Shown: piece by piece, positions 1 to 12,320 of the stretch | Numbering within the stretch: the first letter of the stretch is position 1 | How the letters are laid out: every line of letters starts with the position of its first letter | NCBI GenBank assembly: GCA_963678705.1 | Contig: OY783203.1 | Span: 30,610,535 to 30,674,534, forward strand | Origin: Panorpa germanica | Taxonomy: Eukaryota > Arthropoda > Insecta > Mecoptera > Panorpidae | Length of the DNA: 64,000 bases | Direction of reading: 5' to 3' | Position numbers and translations under genes: made by a program | The notes under the pieces: generated by a model | What the model was told of the DNA's origin: nothing | Seen by the model: the letters and a program-made list of their open reading frames with translations, nothing else | Databases searched by the model: none

Positions 1-1140
1 ACCGCGAGTCGTACTTCATAGGAGAATATTCCAAACTGTTTGTTCACTTTGCAATAGCGTACGTATTGTTCAATATTTAACAAATATTCAGATTCAATGC
101 AATATTCCAAATGAAGTAAACTGGGTGCTACCTCTCAACTTATTTGACTATGTGTTCTGGGTAACATTAGTCGAATGTCACTTCACAGTATTTATATTCC
201 ACAGTTTAATTACACGCCTTTTTAAAACTTAAAGCATGCCGCACTATGCAAGCGTAGTTCAGTGTCGGCTAATTCGGATGTAAATCGACGGCTAGAACTC
301 TCAAAGCAAGCCGACTCCTGTATTTTTACATGTGTTGTGTCACAGTACATACATACCACGTACCGATACGACAGTACGAAAGTCAAACTTATGTACTGTA
401 GGGTGTGTTGGAGTTGTTTTGCACTAGCTTAATTTATAATGAAAGCAAACTTTTACTTTAATTTGTATCGATACACCACTGTTATGAAAGAGATTATTGC
501 ATTCTTCTTTTTATCCCCTTTCTGTGTATTCGTTTTGTCCATTCCATGTATACGCTTGGTTAAAATTCGCTGATTTTCGATTCCAGTATGAGAGCTACGT
601 AACGCCCGTATTCGGACGGCTTTGTCGCTTCCAGTGTGCGAGTTCATTACATTTACAGGGTTCGGATAGGTAGCAGGTATACATCCGACCAAAAATCGCT
701 TAAATTCGCTTGCAGTGTGCGACAGGCCTAAGGTAGTTCCAGCGTGGTCTACTGTACTCAGAACATTAACTATTATCAGAAATTCTAATGTATACCAAAT
801 CAAAAAAATATATCGCTGATCTGGGGATATAGTAGACTGTTGTCACGCATAAACACTATCGACCACTGTGCTGTCATAACTATATCTTAATATTTTTTTT
901 AGTTTTATGGTGTTGTGGCCTCATATAGTAGAATTTTAAAAAAAGCTTAAATTAAAGTACTGTAATTGTATGAAATTGAATGAAACAAATTACATCCTAC
1001 ACAAATGAACTGTTTATTAATATCACAATATTCAATAGCTACAGTCAGGATAAGCTCACTTTGGACAGGCACACTTAAAAGAAATCTAAGTATCAATCAA
1101 TCTGTTTTTTCTACCAGATATCCAGATAGATTTGTCTAGT
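1..1140. other. No feature recognised
   Basis: AT-rich sequence. Short open frames here have no recognisable domain, and no element with readable ends was found. Confidence 0.4.
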
Positions 1141-1143
1141 TAA

Positions 1144-1529
1144 TTCCGGTTTCACACCAGATTTTCTGAACAAAAACACCAAAGAGACGGTTCTTAAAAC
1201 ATTTTTGTCTTTAAAAACTGTTTTAGTAAACAAAACACATTCCCATCTGGAGTAGGTAAGATCAAAGCGAAACACCTTCGTTGTTTTTTTTTTAGTCTGC
1301 TTGATTTGAACACGCAGTTTTGTTTTTTGTGAACATTTGCGCTTGCCAGTTGTTGTTTATCATGTTTTATAATTTTTATAGGACACACAGAAAAACACTA
1401 AAAACAAAACCAGTCTATTCAGCGTTTTCGAAAAACAGAACTGTTTTAAAATAAAACAAAACATGTTTTTGTTTTGTTTTTTGACAACAAAACTATTTTC
1501 CAAACTGTCTCTCTGGTGTGAAACCGGCC
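1144..1529. mobile_element. Harbinger-like MITE, 386 bp
   Basis: Terminal inverted repeats CCGGTTTCACACCAGA (left) and TCTGGTGTGAAACCGG (right) match over 16 bases. TAA directly flanks both ends (1141-1143 and 1530-1532), the 3-bp duplication typical of PIF/Harbinger. It has no transposase; the interior is rich in AAAACA/TGTTTT. Confidence 0.75.
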
Positions 1530-1532
1530 TAA

Positions 1533-2687
1533 AACTAACAATATTTCCAGGCAACAAATAAAATCTAACTCTAAACAAATCAAATATCATTATTTATATT
1601 TTTATTACCATACAATACTTGCTTAAATACTTTTAAAATACTGCTAAACCTTAATAAAGAATAATAATATTGAAACTTATACATAAACATATACATATGT
1701 GAACTACACAGCTGCCTAATAATTGCATTTGGAAATAAGATCCAACAAAAAGTTTACCAACCTTTATTTCAGTCATTTGTTATTAATTTACTATAAAAAT
1801 AAATTCTTTTAAATAAATGCAGATGGTGACATTTTAAATTGGATTCTATAATACGATTATTCTGGTATTTAAGTTAATGCATCTAATAAACATGTTATTT
1901 ATTGAATTAATTTCAATATCGTCATACGTAATGGTAGTGTACCATAGTCTGCTGGTAACGTTAGTAACAAGTCAACGTTTCAAAATCGTTAATCGATTCT
2001 TTTAATTTGATTTTTTCTTCATAATAATATTTTCATTAATAAATAATACTTACAGATTACATTTGTTTTATTATCAACAGGCTGAAACGTGCAAACTGCG
2101 AACACGTCTGATTTTATGACGTACTTGTTTGCCACTAAAACTAAAAATCAAATAAACATTCATTTTTCGCAATAATAAATTGTTACATGCATTGTTTTTA
2201 CACAGCAGTGACTTAGATTTCATTATAGTGATAAGATTTACATACAGTTAGGTTTCTGTTGAATTAAGAGCTTATATGCCAGAGCTATTGAGAAGATTCG
2301 GAGGAAATACAGTTTAGAGAATATTGCTACTATTACAGAGATGGCTCCAATATAACGCAAGTTATAAATATCACTTGCCCCAATAGCTGAGTATAGGCAT
2401 AACGCTTCAGCGCCATCCATTTTCAGGGTTCGCAAGACTCACATCAGACACATTTGATTTGTTAAAACGCATAAACGCCACGGGTCTACTCTAACAACAA
2501 CTGAGATCGATTATCCAAATTATGTCACCGACATGCATTGCAAAAGTTGCTCTGGCCTAGCCTAGTGGCACGGCATAGTACATTCGTATGCCTAACCATA
2601 TGAGTCATCCATAAATTAGGCAACACATATTGTATGGTTTCATTATGGTCTACAATGCCACACCTCAAAAAATTCTTTTTAGACTTT
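1533..2687. other. Mostly featureless AT-rich stretch
   Basis: Contains the small ORF at 2238-2435 and, at about 1690-1735, a minus-strand SINE scrap (GTGAACTACACAGCTGCCTA) matching the conserved core of the window's tRNA-derived SINE. Nothing else was recognised. Confidence 0.4.
2238..2435 (-). CDS. Small membrane-protein-like ORF, unrecognised
   Basis: A 65-codon frame whose second ATG (GAAAATGG context, giving MDGAEALCLYSAIGASDIYN) sits in a good eukaryotic start context. The C-terminal half is a hydrophobic stretch (ISVIVAIFSKLYFLRIFSIA) that could span a membrane. It lies outside the mobile elements I could delimit. I do not recognise a family and could not find a clear polyadenylation signal, so it may be a chance frame. 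Confidence 0.22.
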   Translation of the reverse strand: MRTLKMDGAEALCLYSAIGASDIYNLRYIGAISVIVAIFSKLYFLRIFSIALAYKLLIQQKPNCM

Positions 2688-2690
2688 TTA

Positions 2691-3730
2691 GACCTCCGCA
2701 CACGAGTCGACTGATTGCAAACTAGTCGAGCCGTGTTTCGTGACTTTATAGAATTTTTAACAATAGCCTAATAGGGGATTTTATTGTGTCGTATTTGTGT
2801 GTATCACCAGCCAAATCATGCAACCAAGCGTGCCCTGCGACCGCGAAACACAGTCGCTCAAAACTTGCTCAAAACCAGTTTAGTTTCGTTCGTGCCATGT
2901 GTTTTCTCTCACTCGTATACATGTGCGTTCTCTCACTAACAACACAGTTCCATTCTCATTCGGTTCGGGCAGATCGCTTTGCAATCGATCGACCCGTGTG
3001 CAGTGGCGTAGCTAGGTAACCAAGGGCCCCGGTGCAAAAAGAAACTGGGGCCCTAACTAAACTGTTTAGGTTTTATCAAGTCAGATAATACCTTAAAGGT
3101 ACAGAACTGCTAGTTTATCATCAGCTCTTTATCGTGCCAACAGCAAATAACCTTGCCATATTTGTAACCGAAATTTTAAATTTCTGCCACTGTTTTGGGA
3201 GGTTTAAAAGTAATTCATAAAATGTTTCATTCATGTAAATCAGATCTGTTCGATCAAGATCATTGTTTGCAAGACTCAGGAATACGGCCACCGGTTATTA
3301 CTGCATACCTCACAACAATGCTTAGCTGGTCTACCTTCGATAATCTAAATCTAAACTGTTCTTTTTATAAAATGAAATAAAAACTGTGATTTCTCATAAG
3401 CCTCAATGTTAAATTAAAAAATTCAAAGTTCAATATATTTTTACTGGTTCTCTGCAGTTTTTCTAAAATTTAACGAGATCATTATCTTATTATAATCTAC
3501 TAATATGCCAAATTTTAGAAAATATTTAACGGTAACTCTCTGACCGACAGTACTACCTTAAAGTCGTGTTGCACCCTATTTCATTTACATTCCAAAGGTT
3601 GGAGAATTTTTAGCTAGTACAATACGAGGTTTGCTGGTCAGGGTCCGAGGGCCCCCTGAGCTTGAGGGCCCCGGTGCCCAGCACCGACTGGCCCATACCT
3701 AGCTACGCCAATGCCCGTGTGGGGACGGCC
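2691..3730. mobile_element. Harbinger-like element interrupted by a hAT insertion
   Basis: Ends GACCTCCGCACACG and CGTGTGGGGACGGCC, with TTA on both sides (2688-2690, 3731-3733). A second, uninterrupted copy is at 34547-35082. Inside, from 3001 to 3713, sits a separate hAT-type element with its own 8-bp duplication. No transposase frame is seen. Confidence 0.72.
3001..3713. mobile_element. hAT-type non-autonomous element, 713 bp, nested
   Basis: Starts CAGTGGCGTAGCTAGGTA and ends TACCTAGCTACGCCAATG. It is flanked by the perfect 8-bp duplication CCCGTGTG (2993-3000 and 3714-3721), diagnostic of hAT. Its ends match the transposase-bearing relative at 41660-42565. No transposase is present. A roughly 100-base internal piece (about 3195-3300) runs opposite to its orientation in that relative. 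Confidence 0.88.
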
Positions 3731-3821
3731 TTACTTTGTTTTCCTTTTTTAAAATTAAAACACTTAGCGGTTACTTAGATTTATACAATACTGGTGGCGG
3801 CCATGTTGAATAGTCTTGTAA

Positions 3822-3970
3822 TGCCGGCAGTTCACTCTCGCCGAGACAGGCGAGAACAAGTGTGTACTGTAGCTCTAGCCTCGTTTTGCCTTGTCTCGAG
3901 TGCACTCGCCTCGGCTTATAAGCGGAACAAATGTTTTGACGAATGTCTTGCCGAGAGTGAACTGTCGGCA
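3822..3970. mobile_element. Harbinger-like MITE, 149 bp
   Basis: Inverted ends: TGCCGGCAGTTCACTCTCG at left and CGAGAGTGAACTGTCGGCA at right. TAA lies on both sides (3819-3821 and 3971-3973). Non-coding; a frame across it is a shadow. Confidence 0.72.
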
Positions 3971-3973
3971 TAA

Positions 3974-5124
3974 AACAGGGAGACACATCGAAATAGACAA
4001 TCATTCCCACGTAATAATATTATTAAATTAGTTCATAAGGTGTATAAAAAACATTTTTAAATTCTAACCAAAAAATTATTTTAATTACAATACAAAATAT
4101 ATCGTTTCTTTTAAAACGGTTTTTCTTTTTTCGGTTTTTAATATATGCACAAATATGTCAATAAATGTTTGGTACAATCGAAAAACACATCCATTTCTGA
4201 ATCTGTGCAATTTATCAGTCTAAAAGACGCACTGAACAAGTAATTAAACAAATAAACCAATTAAAACATAGAATGAAAGATGTAAACAATTTTTAACAAA
4301 AATATCAAGTTGCATAGAACGGTCAAGGTTTTATGATTACCTTGAACGACTAAAATCACATTCGTTCTCTGTAAGTTTACTTTTACATTCTGTGGATCTT
4401 GATTTATTATCATTCTCAGTCATTGGTGTTCTCAAATAAAAATAAACATATTTTTCAAAATTTAAAATGCGATCGACTATAATCTGGTTTGACAGGTTAT
4501 AGTGATAACTTCTTTTTTTAACATATTGTTTGAAATTTTATAATAGCTTGCAGCGACATAGTTGGCGAGAGCATTTATGCTTGACACCAGATTATTATGT
4601 CTTCGGGTTCGATCCCAGGCCATTTGATAAACATTTTGCGTTGTTTGAAGAATAGCATATAACTAATTTTTCAGTTCCTATTACATATGTATATATTAAT
4701 ACGCAGTACTTTCAAAATACAATGTGGTTGCAGACTCTAAAACTTTGGGGAGCCCTGATATAAATAATATCTGCTGCACCAACAGCCAGAAATGTCTTAT
4801 TGCCTGGAATTGAGTTAGGTTAGTTGTTGTGTGTGTCGTTAGTGTTTACTGTTCGGCGACTTACGTCAGTGTTGTTTACCTTGAAATTTTATTGCAAGAA
4901 ACCCGTTATGTTATTTGGCAACCAGATAAAACGAAAAAGTTCACAATTAAGATCTTTTTAGACGATCAAATCAGATCTTTTATCGAATTTTGAATGTTCT
5001 GCCTCTATTACCAGATTCAGGTTCACTGTTCAGATTTTAGTGTTTACACATACGATAATCGGACAGTTGATTAAAACCTGAAGATTTGACTCTTGTTGCA
5101 CATTTTAATTTTTTTGAATAGTAA
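3974..5124. other. AT-rich stretch with a SINE head fragment
   Basis: At about 4553-4630 there is a tRNA-like head (TTGGCGAGAGCA, then GGGTTCGATCCCAGG) belonging to the SINE family of 24160-24429, without its tail. The rest is unassigned. Confidence 0.45.
4553..4630 (+). repeat. SINE head fragment
   Basis: Box A-like TGGCGAGAGC and box B GGTTCGATCC, spaced as in the full SINE at 24160. The downstream half of the SINE is missing. It cannot fold as a tRNA and is not a tRNA gene. Confidence 0.6.
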
Positions 5125-5499
5125 CCCAGTAAACAATTTGGTGAAGTGTCCTATTTGGTGAAGTTCGAGTCACTCGTACAATTCTATTCTAACGCTTTTC
5201 AAGTTCTCTACCTGTCACAGATTTTGTGTTAGTTTTTCATAATAATATTCTTTCTTTTTCCAACATCATTCATTAAGTATTTCTGTTTCTTTCCCACATG
5301 GGTATATTTTTATTATCCGGTCATAAATCATAAACCTACTCCGCTTTTAATTCAGCAGTGAACCGTCGTTGCAATGCCTGTAGCTCATAAAAAGGACCTT
5401 TCCTTTGAACGACTGAATAGAAAACGAACACGTTCCAGACAAAAAATTCATGATACGTAATAGAAATTAAGTAGAATTTACTCCAAAATGTTTACTGGG
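5125..5499. mobile_element. MITE with CCCAGTAAACA ends, copy 1
   Basis: Left end CCCAGTAAACAATTTGGTGA, right end CCAAAATGTTTACTGGG, inverted over about 15 bases. It shares two long blocks with copy 2 at 5822-6710 and its ends with copy 3 at 42939-43175. The target duplication is not clear, so no superfamily is given. Confidence 0.7.
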
Positions 5500-5821
5500 A
5501 ACCGAACTTTATTATCTATAACATTTTTGGAAATTCCGAATGACTTTTTTTTGCTGTCACGTTAATTTTTATTCTTAACTGTCACACTTTACTCAGGTGG
5601 AAATGTTGAACCGGAACCCTAGGCTTCAGTTTAATTAGTCTAAAGTGAAGCGTCCACAAATCCGCATGGCTCACATCAAACGCATTGTATTTATCGCAGG
5701 ATGTGTGATATGCTGAAGAGGTGAAGCAAGAAGTAAAATTATCTCCAAATATAAATGTATTGAATCTTACAAACTTATACCAGTTAGAAGTTAATTCGGA
5801 GAGTAAGTAACTGGTAAGAAT

Positions 5822-6710
5822 CCCAGTAAACAATTTGGTGAAGTGCCCTATTTGGTGAAGTTCGAGTCACTCGTACAATTCTATTCTAACGCTTTACAAG
5901 TTCGAAGCAACAACACAGAAACCAATTTTAGTTCAAATTCATTCTCTACCTGTCACAGATTTTGTGTTAGTTGTTAGAATTTTTTCATAATAATATTCTT
6001 TCTTTTTCCAACATCATTCATTAAGTAGCAGTTGTTTCTTTCATATTTTTCTTAGTTCACTTTCATTCCAAAGTGAGAGAGAAACGAGATGCGGTTAGAC
6101 AAGAAAAATATATTATTCACCGTTACACTTGTATACTTGTATAGTATTTCGTTCAGTACAGTATGTTTAAAGTATATGCTATCCTTTTTCAACAAATATT
6201 TCTTTAATGGTAATAGACAGAGGCTATCTCCCTGAATCCCCGAATATAATGTATTTAAACGAAGATACTATCCAGCGATGGTAAGACAGAGGTTTTAAAC
6301 CTAACGCAGACCTGCCGATCGTGGATTTTTGAATCACCAAAACAATGTGAAAAACTAATATAACGAGTATTGTTGAAGATGAATAATATTCATTAAAAAA
6401 ATCACGATCCGTACTAAAGATTACATCTATTTATTTCTTCATTTAAATATTTATATTTTGCAGACTCTAAAAAGTATAATTCCATTAAGTTTTATACCCC
6501 TGCTATCCCTGCTAGTGTCAAGTTTATAACTCCGGTCATAAATCATAAACCAACTCCGCTTTTAATTCAGCAGTGAACCGTCGTTGCGATCTCTGTAGGT
6601 CATAAAAAGGGCCATTCCTATGAACGACTGAATAGAAAACGAACACGTTCCAGACAAAAAACTCATGATATGTAATAGAAATTAAGTAGAATTTACTCCA
6701 AAATGTTTAC
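5822..6710. mobile_element. MITE with CCCAGTAAACA ends, copy 2, longer
   Basis: Same orientation and same terminal blocks as copy 1, only 322 bases downstream of it. About 470 extra bases (roughly 6050-6530) lie between the shared left block and the shared right block (GGTCATAAATCATAAACC onward), either an insertion here or a loss in copy 1. Confidence 0.65.
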
Positions 6711-8890
6711 CTATATAGGTATTTTCGGAAAGTATTTTATGGATTTGGGGCGCCAAATCCAGTGTTTATATAACTAAAAAGTTTCACGGGCTGCCGTAAT
6801 AAAAGAAAATGTAAATGTAATATAAATAGTTTTTTCCGAAACTGATATGTATATTGTAAACATCGATATACGCATCTCAATTTTGGTCTACAAAAGAATA
6901 AGTGTCTAAAGTATTATGTTAGTAAAGTAATTAAATTTAAATTATTCATATATCACATTTACCTCAAATTACATAGTTTAATGATTATTAATTAATTAAG
7001 CTTGCTATACCACAGACTTATGAAAGTGTAGATTTCTGTAAATTAAACAACGTAGCAATAACTTTTAAAAATTTATAAAAGATGGCAGCACTACACATTC
7101 ATGATTATATTTCATTGAATGCGTCAAGTAACTTCTATATGCCATGATCTCTAATATTTTAGGTTATTTTAATAAGTTTATCGTGTGTGTCATACAAAGC
7201 ATAATGTTATTTATATCAATAATAATATGTTATGCAGAATGTTTTGTAAATAGCTTATTCATATTATCAAGACAAAAGAAAATGAACAATATGGTTTGAA
7301 CAGATAACTGTGCACCACTTTTGTAACGCATGCGTTTTACTAAATTATTCTTTATTATGAACAAAAAATATAAACTACTATATGCTCAAGGAGTATCTGT
7401 GAATGTTTATATTTAGAAGTCAAAATGTAAATGTTAAATCATGAAAATTTATTGTAGTTATCGGTAGAGATATTTAAATTTATTAATTGCTAAATTATAT
7501 ACTGGTAAGTAACTGATTTTTATATTTTTTTTAGTGTAAATCATTTCGTCTTCGATTTCTGTTTTTTCTGTATGTTATACATATTCAGATATAGCTTTTG
7601 TTTCTTATGTTATAAATTAATACATTTGTTACGTTTTATAATATTTAAGATTTGTAAGCAACTTTTTGTCATTGTCTAACTTTTCTAATACATAAATGTG
7701 AGGTTAGAAATACTTGCTCATACAAAACAGAATTGTTATATGATTTGTAATGGTGATGTTAATATTATAATGTCATTATACTATAGATATATTATTTTTG
7801 AAAACATTTTCTTTTACAATTTTTTAAAATAGTCCTTAGATTATAAATAGTACGTGTATCTCACAAACCCCTCCGCCTTATTCTTGTATGTGTTGTATTT
7901 CCTGTCAAATGTTTTCAAAAGTGTTCTAAAAGCATACTGTAATAATAAATTATAGCTCGGTTTATAATACATATCTATTTTTCTTCTCGTAATTATTGTT
8001 TTTGTATCGCGAAGTATAGTACTGTATGTATTTTAAAGATTTGGCAAAGTCTGTTAAAGATCAAACATGTTATTATCTATTCATAATTCTTGTTTCATCT
8101 ATTATGTATTTAACAGATTATTATATCAAATTAATTATGGATTATTGAATGTAAAGAAATCTAGCATCTCTTTCATTAAAATTTAATTAATTTTAAGGAA
8201 TGAATCTGCGTTGTAATGAACTGCTTCTTTCTATGTATAAACACAATAGCAAATATTCTCCTTACTTTCGGGTTTTACATAGCGCTAATTAGATAAATCG
8301 GCTCTTTGAATAATTTAAATTATGAAAGTCGGCTGAGCTATTGATTTGCCAATATACTGAATACTGATGCTAATATAATATGTTCTCTTAGTCGACACCG
8401 CTTATATCCAAAGCTTATATCGTTTTGCTTTTATCCCAAATTCCTCTGCTCAATTCGACAAATTCCTCTGTAAATTGTGTTTTGAGGGGAGGCAGTTTGA
8501 CACGTGAACATCTATAATATTTAGTAGATACACTAGAGAACTCTGGGCGACAAATGGTTTGGGCGAGGCGATAGACAGATAATCCTAATCATTCGGAATT
8601 TAAAATATTTCATATTATTGATTATAATACAGAAGTTTTGGTAAACTATACTTATATCAGAATGTGGTACCGTTTAATTTACCGTGGTATGCAGTTATCA
8701 CCAGATTAATTATTATTTGGTAAAGGCCGATCCATTTTCTAACAAAAGTTTTTGTTAAAATTTATAATTTACTTTTTTTTAAGTAAAGATCTTTTTGAGT
8801 ATTCTTGACATCTGTAGTTTTATTAATTCCATACTAAAAGGTTGAAATATCAGTTTTATATTTGGGACTCATGTACGATAAATACCGCAC
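6711..8890. other. No feature recognised
   Basis: About 2.2 kb of AT-rich sequence with no convincing exon, RNA gene or delimited repeat. Confidence 0.4.
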
Positions 8891-8894
8891 AATA

Positions 8895-9045
8895 GTCGAC
8901 AGCGTTTGCGCCAGACTGTTATGTTTTTGGGTTTTATTCTTGAATACTATATTTTGTGACTGTAGTGTCGTTCAGTTCATTATAAATGTTAAATATAATC
9001 AAATATTTATTAGACAGGGTTGTAGTTCACAAACCATAAAAACTG
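8895..9045 (+). repeat. Degenerate SINE copy
   Basis: Weak but collinear similarity to the SINE at 24160: CGCCAGACTGTTATGT, then TTTTGGGTTTTATTC in the box B area, then TTATTAGACAGGGTTGTAG matching the family's TTATTAGGCAGTGGTGTAG core. An old copy. Confidence 0.45.
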
Positions 9046-9124
9046 AAGTTTAACTAAATAAAAAAGTAACATTTGTTTCTTAGCTCTTATTTATGTTCGA
9101 GTCGAACATAAGTGTAACCTTACC

Positions 9125-9345
9125 ATATAAAATACCTGTGTGACGGCACAGGACGGGTTCGATCTCCGGACCAGAGCTATATTTTCTGGGTTTGGTTGTT
9201 AGTAAAATTTAATTGATAATGCGAGAGCTCACAAGTATCATAAACTTATTAGGCAGTGGTGTAGCACACATATACGAGTACACGACACTATAAAATTTTC
9301 CAACAATAGTAGGAGGACATTAAATAAATATATTTTAAAAAAAGG
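9125..9345 (+). repeat. tRNA-derived SINE, diverged copy
   Basis: Box B (GGGTTCGATCTCCGGACC), then TTTTCTGGGTTTGGTTGTTA, then the core TTATTAGGCAGTGGTGTAGC and an A-rich tail (TTAAATAAATA) in the same order as the copy at 24160. The box A region is decayed. Confidence 0.7.
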
Positions 9346-10376
9346 TACCTGAGTTTATTTTTCATTAATTAACTGTAGGCCGTTGATAAAACTAGAATTA
9401 AGGAACTCATTTTTTTTAGAGTTGTGTCATAAATGTAGTCATCGGCACTTAGTTGTGCTACACACATTTCAACAGCGGTTGTACTTTTGAAAATGTCAAA
9501 TTAATTGTTTGGAACCTCCTTTTTAGTTATTTAGCTTTTTCTAATGATCCGCTTTAATTCGAACTAATTTGGGACTGAAGCAGTATTTGAATTTGAAATG
9601 GTTAATTTGATTTATTGATTTACATTTTGGTTCACCCTGTACGACTTATATATAACCTGGCCTACGCAGATCTCACTTCTTAGAACTGCGATTTTGCTCA
9701 CACTATTTTCCTTGTCATTGACACTCTATTCGTTTTTTTTTTGTTAATGTGAACTAGGGTCATAGGTTACTGATATTTTCACGAAACTATTATCATGGGC
9801 CCGACCTTATCATCAATGTATAGAATATACTATCAATCGATTTCTCCACGGTTTAAGTTTAACCTATAAAGCAATGTCTATAGCCATTGCATGTTTAGAG
9901 TTTTGCACTATGTTATTTTTAAACATGATAACATCAAATTTAGCCTTCAACTTCAAGAATCAGCCAATAGTTACATAGAGTACAGAACATAGTGCTAAGC
10001 ACATGGTGATCCCGCTGGTCCTGATGTCTGCATGCCACAAATACCCACGCAAGGTCGCTAAGGTGGCGTACGGCCCCTCGTGGCCCCGACCCTCAGCCCC
10101 AGATTTATCATAGTCGTAAATACGGGGTTCTCATGACGAAAACCTTCCCTCGAAGAAACTGGCTGATTTTATTAGTCAAATTTTTATTAGTTTTCTGTAT
10201 AATCTTACATGCTGTGTCTATAAACAGTTTCTTGGAAAAACGCTAAAAGAAATACGTATGCGGAAAACGAGCAAATAAAATACTGTTTGACCTTATATGG
10301 TGTCATAGCATGTATTGCAAAATATTTTATAAATCATTCATTGAATATTAATTTAAGATATAATAATATATTTAAA
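9346..10376. other. Unassigned, with a small GC-rich patch
   Basis: Around 10005-10110 the G+C rises sharply (CCCCTCGTGGCCCCGACC) without an identifiable gene or repeat end. The rest is ordinary AT-rich sequence. Confidence 0.4.
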
Positions 10377-11060
10377 ACTAGTGTTTACACCCGTCGCAAG
10401 CGACGACTGTCTTTTGTGTATAAATTGAATTTCATTTCAAATTTTAATTCCACTTTTAAATTGAAATATTAAACTCGTTCCATATTTATTTTATATATAA
10501 CAACAAATAATTTTTCATATAAACTGACTAAAAGAATTTATTTTTTCCAATTTGATCATTATTTGACCAACTTTTTTAAAGGATTTTTTTTTCGATTTGT
10601 AAATTAGGTATCAAAGTTAGCCTATATATAAAATTTCAACTTTCTAGTCCTATTTTTACACTCGGCAAAAACCGCCCCCGTGCCCCCAAATAAAATTTTT
10701 GAAATTTTTTTTCTTAATAACATGTTTCATTATTATGCATTCCAAAATTTGAGTCTTCTCCAAAGTTTTCTACTGCACACCCTAATTTTCTCAACGCCCC
10801 CTTTTCCAATTTTTTTATTTCTAATTTCCAAAAAATGTTAGTATTGAACCCCGTAATACATATGCAACTTTCTATCTTTTATGAATTAAAAGTTATAGAG
10901 CAAAAATAAAAAAAATTTTTTTAGCTCTTTCAAAATTACGGGTTTCCAGGAAATTCAGGGGAAAATCCGAGGACGCCAAAAGTCATAGAATTTTTTTCTC
11001 TACGAAATAGACAATTTTCAAGAAAATGGGCGGAGCCGTTTTCGAGCCAGTTCTGTTGTA
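10377..11060 (+). repeat. Hairpin-start dispersed repeat, copy A
   Basis: Begins ACTAGTGTTTACACCCGTCG and contains the perfect hairpin CGTCGC-AA-GCGACG at 10392-10405. Further on are the family blocks CTCGGCAAAAACCGCCC, GAATTAAAAGTTATAGAGCA and TTACGGGTTTCCAGGAAATT. The family has five copies in the window. Class unknown: no frame, no clear inverted ends. Confidence 0.75.
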
Positions 11061-12000
11061 TAAAAGAATCATAGAAGGAAATAGAATAATAATCGACTTG
11101 TTTCATTGTTAATATCTTCTATAATATTGCACCTTGTTAAGAAATAATTGGACATTTGAGATTCCTTTATCAATATACGATTTTTCATAAGAATAACAAG
11201 TTATAAGAAGACTTTAATCACAGACAATAGTTAATTAACTCATCCCAACATCATGACTACATATAGTAAAATGACGTCAGACAGTGTTTTGTTGAGAAAG
11301 AATAGTTTCATATTATGAACTACTGTAATTCCGTCAATTATTTTTATAAATTGAGAATTGCTTTGTATATATCTTTCAATAAAATTTAGAAAATATTCAC
11401 TAGAAGAATACTCAAACCAATTGCTTGCTTCTTGGTACATTCCATGTGTCACATACATTATCCGACATACACCATTAAAATCAACTTAAATCAATATTTA
11501 GTTAAAGTTAATTTTATTTTTAAAGATACTTGTTAATTCCTGTATTTGTTTAAAAGTTTTTAAGGTCATATTAACGACAAACAGCTGTCTAAACCAAATA
11601 CTGTGCAATATTTACTTGCTCCGCTAGTTGCTGCACGGAATGCTTTCTTATAGATCAAGCAAAGGTCTGTGCATTTCTTAAGTAGTCTTCTGGTATTTCG
11701 TTGAATCGATAATATTGATTTTTTTTGCACTGAAATATTTGATTAAATTTTAGATTATCAGTCTTAATACTAACAAGAGAATTGATTCTTCATTATTATT
11801 AGTTTTGGTTTTAAATGTACAGAAAAATCGTTTTCACAGAAAAAACTGTAATATTTTATTTTTAGTATAGAATATATATTTAGTATATGCAATAATTTTG
11901 TACTTTTTTAACAACTTATCATAGTCGCATATATCCATAACTTCATCCATTTTAAAGCCCATTTTTCATTCCCACTCACTATTTTGATATTTAATTTACT
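11061..12000. other. Unassigned AT-rich stretch
   Basis: A region at about 11100-11200 weakly resembles the interior of the CAATGGGCTTGTG repeats (15380-15600). Nothing else was recognised. Confidence 0.35.
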
Positions 12001-12320
12001 GTTTTTTTTTAATATTGTAATCTAGATTTCAGGTTCTCGTTTAAGCATTCCTTTTCACATTTGTGTTTTAATTTAAGTTTAGTAAATTTAGTTGGTGCGT
12101 ATGCATCGTTAGTAATGTAAATTTTGTGAGTTCGACAAAATTGTGACATTTGTCATTTGTGACAATTGTCACATTTTGGAGGTTATAATATAATATAGTT
12201 TTTCTTAATTTAATATTTTTAATTTAAAACATTGAACCTTGTAAGGTTCTATAAAAACTTAAAAAATTTAAAAATAAATTAAATTAAATATGGTACTGTG
12301 AATGATTCGCGTATTGCCAT
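12001..12320 (+). repeat. Dispersed repeat, copy 1
   Basis: About 300 bases, collinear with 37130-37760: shared TCAGGT, GTTTTAA, TTTAGTTGGTGCG, ATGCATCGTTAGTAAT, ACCTTGTAAGGTT and CATATGCTA blocks in the same order. Class unknown. Confidence 0.6.
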
